This document shows positions 53,071 to 61,137 of a DNA stretch of 64,000 nucleotides, piece after piece. The translations under genes and the position numbers were made by a program. Position 1 is the first letter of the stretch. Each line of letters begins with the position of its first letter. Source of the DNA: Coriobacteriaceae bacterium (GTDB lineage: Bacteria > Actinomycetota > Coriobacteriia > Coriobacteriales > Coriobacteriaceae); contig CP107217.1 of NCBI GenBank assembly GCA_025757745.1, positions 1,860,001 to 1,924,000 of the forward strand, read 5' to 3'. The notes under the pieces were generated by a model, which saw only the letters and a list, made by a program, of their open reading frames with translations, ran no database searches and had not been told where the DNA came from.

Positions 53071-53097
53071 TGGCCTCCTATTCTGCTTGATAACAAA

Positions 53098-53130
53098 ACC
53101 GCTGCTGCCAGACTGTCGCCTGGCAGCAGC
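53098..53130 (-). terminator. Terminator between RiPP precursor and transporter genes
   Basis: An 11-bp perfect stem (GCTGCTGCCAG / CTGGCAGCAGC) is followed on the minus strand by GGTTTTGTTA. It lies 8 nt after the precursor stop. Partial read-through would give much precursor and less maturase and transporter. Confidence 0.85.
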
Positions 53131-53138
53131 CGCAACTG

Positions 53139-53267
53139 CTAGAAATTAACAACACACAAGTTTTTGCTGCAGTTATTGACGCAGACGCGTGCTCCACAGA
53201 ATGCCTTGCAGTAACCGTTGCACCCACCACCGGGGTCCACATAACTCGGCTTTACAATCCAGCTCAT
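53139..53267 (-). CDS. Six-cysteine RiPP precursor peptide
   Basis: 42 residues, missed by length cut-offs. The start ATG at 53267 has AAGGAGG 6 nt upstream. It opens MSWIVKPSYVDPGGG and the core contains six Cys at 16, 20, 24, 29, 33 and 38 (spacing CX3CX3CX4CX3CX4C), ending VVNF. The Cys-rich core next to a radical SAM/SPASM enzyme fits a ranthipeptide or sactipeptide precursor with a very short leader. It has its own promoter and terminator. The thioether type and cleavage point are unknown; the Gly-Gly-Gly before Cys16 is a candidate. General families of Cys-rich radical-SAM peptides are known in Clostridia, but I cannot place this one in any of them. Confidence 0.88.
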   Translation of the reverse strand: MSWIVKPSYVDPGGGCNGYCKAFCGARVCVNNCSKNLCVVNF

Positions 53268-53305
53268 ATCGTTCCTCCTTTCTTTTATCGTTCGTTCTTG
53301 ATGTT

Positions 53306-53334
53306 ATTGTTTGCCGATAACTTATATTTGTCAA
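53306..53334 (-). promoter_or_regulatory. Promoter of the RiPP cluster
   Basis: On the minus strand, perfect TTGACA (53329-53334) and AACAAT (53306-53311) are 17 bp apart and lie about 40 bp upstream of the precursor start codon. The region is AT-rich. Confidence 0.75.
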
Positions 53335-53352
53335 GATAATTAATAAACAAAG

Positions 53353-53375
53353 AACCCGTGTTAGACACGGGTTCC
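53353..53375 (-). terminator. Terminator of the DUF2975-HTH pair
   Basis: A 9-bp perfect stem (GAACCCGTG / CACGGGTTC) is followed on the minus strand by TTTGTTTATT. It separates the HTH gene from the RiPP promoter. Confidence 0.85.
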
Positions 53376-53412
53376 GTTACACTGATATTTCGTTATAGTT
53401 GTTCTTTTTATG

Positions 53413-53742
53413 CTACTCGTCGCTCAAATCTACAGCGAAGACCGATGTCGGAAGCGACACCTCATTGCCTCTGCCATCCCGCATCTGCCTCACGGCATTC
53501 TTCGCGCGCTCGACAATAAGTTCCTCGAGCTCCTTCTCGCTCACGCGCTGAATAATATCTCCCGGTTGACAATCAAGCTCATCACAGATTTCAAGAAGCG
53601 TCTTAAGACGAATAGCTTTAATTTTTCCGTTTCTTAGCTTAGAAATATTAGCCGGAGTATGCCCCGTGGCACGAATCAGATCAGAGCTGGTCTTTCCGGT
53701 CTTAAGCAGCTGCGTCTCAAGCTCGATGATGAGATAGCTCAT
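53413..53742 (-). CDS. XRE/HTH-type regulator (Cro/C1-like)
   Basis: 109 residues. LLKTGKTSSDLIRATGHTPANISKLRNG and TLLEICDELDCQPGDII give the compact HTH of YozG/HTH_26 type proteins. The remaining ~40 residues are charged. It follows the DUF2975 gene by 8 nt; DUF2975 and this HTH type are a common pair in Firmicutes and Actinobacteria. It may sense membrane state through the partner. It is upstream of the RiPP cluster but separated by a terminator, so a regulatory link is only possible. Confidence 0.85.
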   Translation of the reverse strand: MSYLIIELETQLLKTGKTSSDLIRATGHTPANISKLRNGKIKAIRLKTLLEICDELDCQPGDIIQRVSEKELEELIVERAKNAVRQMRDGRGNEVSLPTSVFAVDLSDE

Positions 53743-53750
53743 GTTTCCTC

Positions 53751-54311
53751 CTACACAAGCTCGTCAGACTGCTCCTGGAGCAGCGAGGCATAGCTCCAGA
53801 TCACCGAGACAAACAAACAGACGGCCGCGCCGATAAGCGACCCCGCGTCAAAGGCAACGCCCTGGCAAATCGCGATAACGAAGGAATGAGGCACGACGCA
53901 AAGCTCCAGCCCACCAATGGTAAGATTGACCGATCCATAGGCACCAACAAGCGAAACCGCGGCGTTAACAGCAAAGGCAAGCGCGAGAACACGGATAAGC
54001 CGCACATGCGCCCTGGTAAAGGGCGATACGCCCCGCGAAATGTCACGGCTGATTCCGCACAAAACGACAAGCGAAATACCCATGACAAGCGCCATGCACA
54101 GTCCGCTTGGGATAACGATGCACCCGCCATTGAGAAGCGTCACAACACCGAAAGAATCGACAGAAGCAGCGTTTGCAACCGCATACCAGATCACGTAAAC
54201 AACCAACGCGGCGAAAGCGACGAGCATTCCCGCAAAAACGACCGCCATGCAAAAGCCAAGCTTCCTTACAGTCTCGCCCGCCTTGGCCATACGCTGAACG
54301 CTGTTGGACAT
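53751..54311 (-). CDS. DUF2975-like membrane protein
   Basis: 186 residues from ATG at 54311 (GAGGGTGAG upstream). Four membrane helices: 17-48, 55-87, 103-128 and 135-175 approximately. CGISRDISRGVSPFTRAHVRLIRVLA sits in the central cytoplasmic loop, as in DUF2975 proteins. It pairs with the HTH gene downstream. An IS element lies about 110 bp upstream and could have changed its promoter. Confidence 0.82.
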   Translation of the reverse strand: MSNSVQRMAKAGETVRKLGFCMAVVFAGMLVAFAALVVYVIWYAVANAASVDSFGVVTLLNGGCIVIPSGLCMALVMGISLVVLCGISRDISRGVSPFTRAHVRLIRVLALAFAVNAAVSLVGAYGSVNLTIGGLELCVVPHSFVIAICQGVAFDAGSLIGAAVCLFVSVIWSYASLLQEQSDELV

Positions 54312-54422
54312 ATACTCACCCTCATCGAATCTATCGTTATCGGAATAGTTTATCGAACAACGATATGGATTGCATGTACAAAGCCCAGCCGGTACGCATA
54401 GGTTATTTACTAATCCGAAGGG

Positions 54423-55665
54423 TGAGAGTGGATTTTTGGACACGTATCGAACGAGAGTGGATAATCTCCCACTTTGAGGCCGGGGACTGCGGACAAAAAG
54501 TTGGACCGTCAAGGTCCGGTTTGGAGTCCGCATGACATACAGTAGAGCCGTAGTAGAGAGGGCCGGGGAGCTCCGCCGCTCCGGGCTCTCGTGCAGGGAG
54601 ATAGCCCGGGAGCTCGACGGGCCGAGCAAGAGCGCCGTCGCGCGCTGGACGAGGTCCGTGGCCGCGGGCGGAACCGTCGGGAGGGCGGTCGCGAAGATGG
54701 AGCTGCCGAAGGTCGTCGGGGACGGTCCGGTGTACCCCGACATCGACCCGGACGACAAGGACGCCCTGATAGAGCGCCTCGTCCTGGAGAACGCCGTCCT
54801 CAGGGCGGTGAACGACGTTTTAAAAGCCGCGAGCCTCGACGGGATGTCGAACAGGGAGAAGACCCTGGTGATAGACCGCCTGAGGCCTGCGGGGAAGTGG
54901 TCCTTGAGAGAACTCACCGCTTTCTTGAGGATATCGAGGAGCTCCTATGACTACCAGCGGCGCGCGATCGCCAGGCCGGACCGCCTGGCGCCGCTGAGGG
55001 CCCTCGTGCGGCGCGTGTTCCTGGAGGACGGCGACGGCGCGCGCGGCTACCGCTTCGTGGTGCGCAGGCTCCGCGAGCGCGGCGCGACTTCCGCTCGGCC
55101 CTGCCGAACTTCCTGTGGCTCACCGACATCACCGAGTTCAGGCTGCCCTCCGGCAGGAAGGTCTACCTGTCGGCCATCAGGGACTGCTTCGACTCCTCGG
55201 CCGTGGCGTGGAGGGCCGGCGAGAGCCCGGACGCCGCGCTCGCCAACTCGACGCTCGAGGACGCCTGCGCGCTGCTCGCGCCCGGCGAGGGCCCCGTCAT
55301 CCACTCCGACCGCGGCGGGCACTACCGCTGGCCCGGCTGGATCTCGATCTGCGAGGGGCACGGCCTCACCAGGAGCATGTCGGCCAAGGGCTGCAGCCCG
55401 GACAACGCGGCGATGGAGGGCTTCTTCGGCCTGCTCAAGAGGGAGTTCTGGCACGGCAGGGACTGGGCGGGCTGGGCCCCCGCCCGCTTCATCGAGGAGC
55501 TCGGTGGCTGGATCGGCCGCTACAATACGGAGAGGCGCAGCGATGCGCTCGGCGGCCGCACGCCGGCCGAGTTCCGCGCCGCGCTGGGAAGGGCCGCGTG
55601 ACGGTCCAGGAAATCGTCCGCAGTTCCCCGTCACCGGGCCTAAAACGGGAAATTATCCACTCTCA
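54423..55665 (+). mobile_element. IS3-family insertion sequence with internal deletion
   Basis: The terminal inverted repeat GAGAGTGGATAAT.TCCC is at 54453-54470 and (inverted) 55647-55664. A further TGAGAGTGGAT at 54423-54433 may be the true left end. No target duplication could be matched. The transposase inside is disrupted (see 54532-55601). The element sits between an HPt gene and the DUF2975 gene. Confidence 0.85.
54532..55601 (+). pseudogene. IS3-family transposase, broken
   Basis: The 5' part (54532 to about 55080) encodes an HTH (LSCREIARELDGPSKSAVARW) and, after ENAVLRAVNDVLKAA, the start of the integrase region (WSLRELTAFLRISRSSYDYQ). From about 55083 a different frame (+2) encodes RDFRSALPNFLWLTDITEF and the rest of the DDE domain: HSDRGGHY and DNAAMEGFFGLLKRE. 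The expected stretch between RLRERG and RDFRSA is missing, so an internal deletion has both removed it and shifted the frame. The product would be inactive. Confidence 0.85.
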
Positions 55666-55688
55666 TAGTCATCAAGGCTCACAGCCTC

Positions 55689-56045
55689 TTACTCGGCCAC
55701 CTCGCGCAGGGCCGACATCGTAGCTGCATATTGCTGCTGCAGCGCATGCATTCCCTCGCGAGCGCCGTCAACGGAGCCGGCACCGCGCAGCGCTTCGGTC
55801 ACCACGACCGCCGGCTCGTACAGATTATCGAATCCCAGGTTCTGGCTCACGCCCTTGAGCGTGTGCGCTGCCATAAACGCACCTTCGGCGTCTCCTGCCG
55901 CCATGGCGGCCTCCAGCTTGTCCATGCTCTCGTCATCCAAAAACTTGAGGGCAAAGCGGGCAAGCATTTCCTCGCCCATCAGCCGAGCGCACGCGTCATC
56001 ATAATTAGCGCCGATCTTCTCATACGCCTCACGCATGGAAATCAT
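55689..56045 (-). CDS. HPt (histidine phosphotransfer) domain protein
   Basis: 118 residues. The phospho-accepting His lies in FMAAHTLKGVSQNLGF, the HPt signature AHxLKG. The whole protein is one helical bundle. It probably takes part in a phosphorelay with the REC-containing protein encoded just upstream (24 nt gap, same strand). No histidine kinase is visible nearby, so the phosphate donor is elsewhere. The adjacent IS element starts 24 bp beyond its stop. Confidence 0.9.
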   Translation of the reverse strand: MISMREAYEKIGANYDDACARLMGEEMLARFALKFLDDESMDKLEAAMAAGDAEGAFMAAHTLKGVSQNLGFDNLYEPAVVVTEALRGAGSVDGAREGMHALQQQYAATMSALREVAE

Positions 56046-56068
56046 GGATTAAAACTCCTTTGGTCAAA

Positions 56069-57949
56069 CTAAATCGTGGGAAACGCGACGACGTCAGCGG
56101 GGCGTGCCAACGTCTCGGCAATTTGGTCTTGCACCTCGAGCAGACAATCGAGCAGCAGCGGGTTAAAGGTGCCGCACTTACCGTCCAGGATCATCTGAAT
56201 TGCCTCCTTGTGCGGGATAGCGTCCTTGTACACGCGCACGCTCGTCAGAGCATCGTACACGTCGGCCACCGAAACCACCTGTGCGGCAATGGGAATTTCG
56301 TCGCCCTTAAGGCCATCGGGATAACCCTTGCCGTCCCAGCGCTCGTGATGCCAACGCGCAATCTGGTACGCATATTCCATAAGCGCATTGCCGGCGTGAT
56401 GGCTACCCAGCTCAAGCAGCATGTCGGCGCCGATTGTGGTATGCGTCTTCATAATCTCGAACTCCTCGGGCGTAAGGCGCCCGGGTTTGTTGAGAATCGC
56501 ATCGTCAATCGACATCTTGCCGATATCGTGCAGCGCCGAAGCCAGGGCAATCGTGGAGCGCTCCTCATTGTCAAGGGAAATGGTGTCGCTACGCTGGACC
56601 AGACAGCCAAGCAGCAGCTCGGTCAGCTTTTCGATGTTCGTAACGTGCCTGCCGCTCTCGCCGTTGCGAAGCTCCATGACGCCAGCCATGATGTCGATGA
56701 GCATGCGACTGTTCTTGACACGCTCGTTGTACTGCTGGGACAGCAGGCTCGTCAGGCGGCGCTGTTTGGCGTATAGGCGGATGGTGTTGCTTACACGGCG
56801 GCGCACGACACGGGAGTCAAACGGGCGGTTGATATAGTCCGAGGCGCCTAGCTCGTACGCGCGCAGAACCATATCATCGGAGTCTTCGCTCGAAATCATG
56901 ATGACAGGCAGATTGTCACCAACCGATCGGCGCGACAGACCGGCCAGCACCTCAAAGCCGCTTATGCCCGGCATGACAATGTCCAGCAGCACGAGCGACA
57001 ACTCATCGCCATAGCGGTCGACAATGTCGAGCGCCGCACGACCGTTATCGGCCTCGAGGATGCAATATTCGTCCTTGAGCATCTCGCTGAGAATGACTCG
57101 GTTCATCTCGGAGTCATCGACAATAAGCACCAAAGGCCTTTCGCTTTGGAAGGCCTCGATGGAATCGGCATCGGTCACGACCGTACCGGCTTTTGCCTTA
57201 GCGCGGCTCAGTAACTGGACAGCGCGGCCAACGCCCTCATCGACCGTCTCGCCATGAATGCGAACGCCACCAACACATGCCGTCAAGCTCACGTACTCAT
57301 GGCCCGGAATAATCGTGGAACGAACGGCATCGGACACCTGATGCAGGCGACGGGTGAAGTCATCGGAGGGAATATTGGGCATGACAACCACAAACTTGTC
57401 GCAGCCATAGCGCACAAGCTCGTCAGTCGAACGGATTCCGCTGCGCATGGCTGTCGCCACAGCACCGAGCGCAAGGTCGCCGGCATGACGGCCACACGTA
57501 TCGTTGAAGACCCTAAAATCATCAAGGTCGATCATCGCAACGCCGGCATTCATGCGGGCGCTTCGGAGCTTTTCCTCGTAATACCGGCGATTATGCACGC
57601 TCGTCAGCACGTCGGTGTAGACAAGGTCCTCTTCTGCAGCCTCTTGCCCATCGATCGGACGCACCATCAGCAGGACATGAGGCTTGCCCTCGACCTTCAG
57701 AGGGCGCAGATGGGCACGGTACTCAACGCCATCGTTGAGCAGTTGCTCCGACACCTCATCGGAATCTGTCAAGGCCTCAAGACTTGCCTGGCGCAAACAA
57801 GGGCAGCGATCGCCGGCGAGCAGGCAGTTAGGCTCGCTCTTAATCTGATCGGCCGACAGTAAACGTACCACGGGGTAGGTCTTCGCGACACGGGCGACCT
57901 CGGCGGCAGCCTCCTCGTCGGTTAGATTGACCTCGTGATTATTGAGCAT
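56069..57949 (-). CDS. GGDEF (degenerate)-REC-HD-GYP signalling protein
   Basis: 626 residues. An N-terminal sensor-like part (1-105) precedes a GGDEF domain (about 108-260) whose active-site motif reads GCDKF (182-186), so cyclase activity is doubtful. A receiver domain (about 273-390, VLIVDDSEMNR, phospho-Asp in LVLLDIVMP) follows, then a full HD-GYP domain (about 415-615) with HDIGKMSIDD and HHERWDGKGYPDGL. HD-GYP proteins hydrolyse cyclic di-GMP. The degenerate GGDEF may bind GTP or c-di-GMP as a sensor. It is paired with an HPt protein. Confidence 0.92.
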   Translation of the reverse strand: MLNNHEVNLTDEEAAAEVARVAKTYPVVRLLSADQIKSEPNCLLAGDRCPCLRQASLEALTDSDEVSEQLLNDGVEYRAHLRPLKVEGKPHVLLMVRPIDGQEAAEEDLVYTDVLTSVHNRRYYEEKLRSARMNAGVAMIDLDDFRVFNDTCGRHAGDLALGAVATAMRSGIRSTDELVRYGCDKFVVVMPNIPSDDFTRRLHQVSDAVRSTIIPGHEYVSLTACVGGVRIHGETVDEGVGRAVQLLSRAKAKAGTVVTDADSIEAFQSERPLVLIVDDSEMNRVILSEMLKDEYCILEADNGRAALDIVDRYGDELSLVLLDIVMPGISGFEVLAGLSRRSVGDNLPVIMISSEDSDDMVLRAYELGASDYINRPFDSRVVRRRVSNTIRLYAKQRRLTSLLSQQYNERVKNSRMLIDIMAGVMELRNGESGRHVTNIEKLTELLLGCLVQRSDTISLDNEERSTIALASALHDIGKMSIDDAILNKPGRLTPEEFEIMKTHTTIGADMLLELGSHHAGNALMEYAYQIARWHHERWDGKGYPDGLKGDEIPIAAQVVSVADVYDALTSVRVYKDAIPHKEAIQMILDGKCGTFNPLLLDCLLEVQDQIAETLARPADVVAFPTI

Positions 57950-57994
57950 ATGGGGCCCTTTCGATAGTTTCGCATGGTGGCGGTGGGTTCCAAA

Positions 57995-58010
57995 TGTTAC
58001 AAGGGTAACA
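57995..58010. promoter_or_regulatory. Palindrome upstream of the HD-GYP gene
   Basis: TGTTAC-AAGG-GTAACA, 6-bp arms, lies about 45 bp upstream of the start of the signalling gene on the minus strand. It could be an operator. No regulator is suggested. Confidence 0.35.
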
Positions 58011-58160
58011 CCTTGTCGATGCAGGTAAGCACGTGAATGCTGTTACATTTTTATGAGTTGGCAGACGGCGCGATTAAAGCCGCAGACGTGAGGTTTTGAG
58101 CACATTTGTTAACACGGCCGAAACGTTTGCGGGTGAAGTCTGCTTTGGCTATTGCGGGTG

Positions 58161-58958
58161 TTAGAGCCCCAGGATGCCAAGGACAGTCTGGGCAGCCGCT
58201 CCCGGGCGATCGCGCAGGCCGTTGTGCGCGCCGGGAACCATTACGAGCGGACAGTCCAAAAGCTCAGCCGCCACCCTCGTGCCCGCCTCGCGAGGCGTGC
58301 CAATCGAGAGCTCGCCCAGGAGCACGGCGGCCACCGTTTTCGACGCACGGACGCTATCCCAATCGGGAACGCAGGTCATAGTAATCCCGTATTCGTTCGC
58401 CATGAAACTGCGGCCGTTGCGCAGGGCATGCTTGGCTTCCGCCTCGGTTAACTTGGGGGCCTCAGGGTCCGAATCGCCGATGGCGCCCAGGAAGGCCCGT
58501 AATGCCCTGGAGACCTTTCCCGCGGCGATCATCTCGAGCAAAACCGGGGCCGCGCCCAGACCGGCGCCCTCATCCGTCACGGCGGGTTCATGCAGAATCG
58601 CACGCGAGATTATGGCGGGGTTTGCACGGAGAAGCTCCAGGGCCACCAACGTACCGGCACTGTGCGCGAGCACGTTTGCCGGAGCGCCAATATGCTCGAT
58701 AACGACCTGCAGGTCGGCGGCTTGGGCGGCGAGGTCGTAGCGTCCGTCTGCAGCGTCGCCGCTCTCGCCGCAACCGCGGCGGTCGTAGGTAATGACGCGA
58801 TAGTCACAGGCGAGCTCGCGGGCGATGCCGTCAAAAAAGACACCGTCGACGCACGCACCGTGCACGCAAACCAAGGCGGGTGCATCGGACGATACAACCG
58901 GGCCGGCATACTCGCGGCAGGCGATCGTAGTGCCCGCATTCTCGACCGTAAAATCCAT
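58161..58958 (-). CDS. Alpha/beta hydrolase fold protein
   Basis: 265 residues. ALVCVHGACVDGVFFDGIAR contains the oxyanion HG, YDRRGCGESGD is the typical loop, and ANVLAHSAGTLVALEL holds the nucleophile Ser (AHSAG in place of GxSxG). A candidate catalytic His is in VMVPGAHNGLRDRPGA. Such enzymes hydrolyse esters or related bonds; the substrate is unknown. It is alone on the minus strand, divergent from the radical SAM gene at 59184. Confidence 0.88.
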   Translation of the reverse strand: MDFTVENAGTTIACREYAGPVVSSDAPALVCVHGACVDGVFFDGIARELACDYRVITYDRRGCGESGDAADGRYDLAAQAADLQVVIEHIGAPANVLAHSAGTLVALELLRANPAIISRAILHEPAVTDEGAGLGAAPVLLEMIAAGKVSRALRAFLGAIGDSDPEAPKLTEAEAKHALRNGRSFMANEYGITMTCVPDWDSVRASKTVAAVLLGELSIGTPREAGTRVAAELLDCPLVMVPGAHNGLRDRPGAAAQTVLGILGL

Positions 58959-59183
58959 ACTGTGTTCCCATCATCAACGCCCATCCAGTTGCACGTCAGT
59001 ACGATTGGATGGACCCGCATTGCCTTACGACTTGTTAACAGATTAACTGTACCCGACCCGAGGCTTTTCATGGCACGGCATAATGAGCGACGTGAAAAAA
59101 CGAAACTTGTAAAGCAAGAGCCCACACCTTGCTTTGGAGCCGATGCTATGCTTAGGCACAATTGTCTTGAGGAGCATATGCCT

Positions 59184-59960
59184 ATGTCTACGTTTTTGAA
59201 TGCCGGCCCCATCTTTGGGCCCGTTCGCAGCCGTCGCCTGGGCCTTTCGCTCGGCGTCAACATGATGCCGGCCAGCGGCAAAATCTGCACGTTCGACTGC
59301 ATTTACTGCGAAAACGGTCTCAACGCTGAGCGCCCCTGCCATGAGCCGTACAACACAGCTGCCGTGGTACTCGACGCGCTCGAGGTAAAGCTGCGCGAGA
59401 TGGCAGCCGAGGGCAAGCTCCCCGATGTAATCACCTTCGCAGGCAACGGCGAGCCCACCGCCGCACCGGAGTTTCCGCAGGCCATCGCCGGCGCCGTCGC
59501 GCTGCGCGACGAGCTGGCCCCAAACACCAAGATTGCCGTGCTTTCCAACGGCACGCGCGCCGACCGTCCCCAGGTACACGATGCGCTCATGATGGTCGAC
59601 GACAACATCCTCAAGCTCGATACGGTCGACCCGGCTTTTATCCAGCTGCTCGACCAGCCCGTTGGCCCCTACGATGTAGAGCACCAGATCGAGACGTTCG
59701 CGAGCTTTAACGGCCGCGTCATTATCCAGACGATCTTTTTGACCGGCGAGCACCGGGGCAAGTCTCTCGATAACACCGGCGAGGAGTACGTCGGCCCTTG
59801 GCTCGCGGCGCTCGAGCGCATTCGCCCGCAGGAGACGACCATCTACACGGTGGCGCGCGAGACACCGGTCGCCGGCCTTGCCAAAGCAGCGCCCGAGGCA
59901 CTCGACACGATCGCCGCACGCGTGCGCGCCCTCGGCATCCCCTGCCAGGTGAGCTACTAG
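59184..59960 (+). CDS. Radical SAM protein (COG0731-like)
   Basis: 258 residues. ICTFDCIYCENG is the CX3CX2C motif. FGPVRSRRLGLSLGVN upstream and ITFAGNGEPT downstream are standard for COG0731-type proteins, which resemble wybutosine-synthesis enzymes but whose bacterial role is unknown. There is no SPASM tail. I chose ATG at 59184, 9 nt after GGAG; ATG at 59178 is 3 nt from it. The longer frame (from 58590) overlaps the hydrolase gene and was rejected. Confidence 0.88.
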   Translation: MSTFLNAGPIFGPVRSRRLGLSLGVNMMPASGKICTFDCIYCENGLNAERPCHEPYNTAAVVLDALEVKLREMAAEGKLPDVITFAGNGEPTAAPEFPQAIAGAVALRDELAPNTKIAVLSNGTRADRPQVHDALMMVDDNILKLDTVDPAFIQLLDQPVGPYDVEHQIETFASFNGRVIIQTIFLTGEHRGKSLDNTGEEYVGPWLAALERIRPQETTIYTVARETPVAGLAKAAPEALDTIAARVRALGIPCQVSY

Positions 59961-60002
59961 CAAAACCACGCAGCAGCCAGTGCCCGCCATCCCGCCCCAT
60001 CA

Positions 60003-60072
60003 GTTGCGGTGATATAGTTCCTATTTGTGCTGTTAAACCGCTTAAATCGGAACTATATCACCGCAACTTTTA
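60003..60072 (+). terminator. Long hairpin with 19-bp perfect stem
   Basis: GTTGCGGTGATATAGTTCC and its complement enclose a 27-nt loop and are followed by TTTT. It lies between the radical SAM gene and map. Terminator-like, but unusually long-armed and possibly a dispersed element. Confidence 0.65.
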
Positions 60073-60120
60073 TAGACGCGTGAGTGGGCTATACTAGCTG
60101 CGGATGAAAGGAAGTTAGCC

Positions 60121-61008
60121 ATGTTTGACAAAGGACCCGTGCCCGGCCGCAACGACGCTTGCTGGTGCGGCAGCGGCAAAAAATATAAGAAATGCCATAG
60201 CACCTTTGATGAGCGCCTCGAGCGCTTGTGGGAAGAGGGCTGGGAGGTTCTGCCCCGCACGCTCTACAAGACGCCCGCCGATATCGAGGGCATCAAGCGC
60301 TCGGCCGCCATCAACGTGGGCGTGCTCGATTACGTAGGCGAGCACATCGCCGCGGGCATGACCACCAACCAGATCGACCAGATGATCTACGACTACACCG
60401 TCGAGCACGGCGGCACGCCGGCCGACCTCAACTACGAGGGCTACCCCAAGAGCGTATGCACCTCGATCAACGACGTGGTCTGTCACGGTATCCCCTGCGA
60501 TACGGACGTGCTGCACGAGGGCGACATCATCAACGTCGACTGCTCCACGATCCTGGACGGCTACTTTAGTGATTCGAGCCGCATGTTCTGCATCGGTGAG
60601 GTCTCTGCCGAGCGCCAGCGCCTGGTCGAGGTCACCCGCGCCAGCGTGGAAGCGGGCTTGGCAGCCGTCAAGCCATGGTTGCCGCTCTCCGTTATGGCCG
60701 AAGCCGTGCAAAAGACGGTCGAGGACGCCGGCTTTAGCGTGGTGCGCGAGTACGGCGGACACGGCATTGGCAAGGAGTTCCACGAGGACCCGTTTGTGGG
60801 CTTTACCACCGAGGCGCCCGATGTGGACACCATCATGGCTCCGGGCATGGTCTTTACCATCGAGCCCATGGTCAACGCCGGGGCGCCCGACATTAAGATT
60901 AGCAAGGGTGACGGTTGGTGCGTGCGCACCAAGGACGGCAGCGATTCGGCTCAGTGCGAGGTACAGCTCGTGGTGACCGAGGACGGCTACGAGCTGCTGA
61001 GCTGGTAG
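60121..61008 (+). CDS. map: Methionine aminopeptidase, type I, with SEC-C zinc motif
   Basis: 295 residues. Residues 10-25 hold NDACWCGSGKKYKKCH, a SEC-C zinc motif that probably binds the ribosome or partner protein. The peptidase domain has GDIINVDCS (metal Asp), GYFSDSSRMF (second Asp), EYGGHGIGKEFHEDP (metal His), VFTIEPM (Glu) and AQCEVQLVVTEDGYE (last Glu). It removes N-terminal Met from new proteins. The final ligand region reads ECEVQ in place of the usual QFEHT. A terminator follows at 61019. Confidence 0.94.
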   Translation: MFDKGPVPGRNDACWCGSGKKYKKCHSTFDERLERLWEEGWEVLPRTLYKTPADIEGIKRSAAINVGVLDYVGEHIAAGMTTNQIDQMIYDYTVEHGGTPADLNYEGYPKSVCTSINDVVCHGIPCDTDVLHEGDIINVDCSTILDGYFSDSSRMFCIGEVSAERQRLVEVTRASVEAGLAAVKPWLPLSVMAEAVQKTVEDAGFSVVREYGGHGIGKEFHEDPFVGFTTEAPDVDTIMAPGMVFTIEPMVNAGAPDIKISKGDGWCVRTKDGSDSAQCEVQLVVTEDGYELLSW

Positions 61009-61018
61009 CCGCAGATGC

Positions 61019-61062
61019 GCCGGATGCTGACGGGCAAACCCGCTTTGCATCCGGCGTTTTAT
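61019..61062 (+). terminator. Terminator of map
   Basis: GCCGGATGC and GCATCCGGC arms with an inner GCGGGTTT-like loop pairing are followed by GTTTTATTTG. Confidence 0.88.
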
Positions 61063-61080
61063 TTGAACGTTTTGCCTGAT

Positions 61081-61117
61081 AAAACCTGCCAAAATAAACC
61101 TGTCCTTTTTTGGCAGG
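61081..61117 (+). repeat. Dispersed hairpin repeat, CCTGCC-stem type, copy C
   Basis: AAAACCTGCCAAAA pairs with TTTTTTGGCAGG around AAACCTGTCC; near-identical to copy A at 3256-3292. It lies just upstream of the dehydrogenase start. Confidence 0.8.
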
Positions 61118-61137
61118 CTGAGCGGAGATGACTGCTT

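Noticed and set aside
53413..54311. HTH/DUF2975 pair as the regulator of the RiPP cluster
   Set aside because: They are adjacent and on the same strand, but a terminator separates them and the pair is common without RiPP genes. Left as possible only.
55083..55601. Programmed frameshift in the IS3 transposase
   Set aside because: The expected integrase segment between the two frames is absent and no slippery run is visible, so a deletion explains it better.
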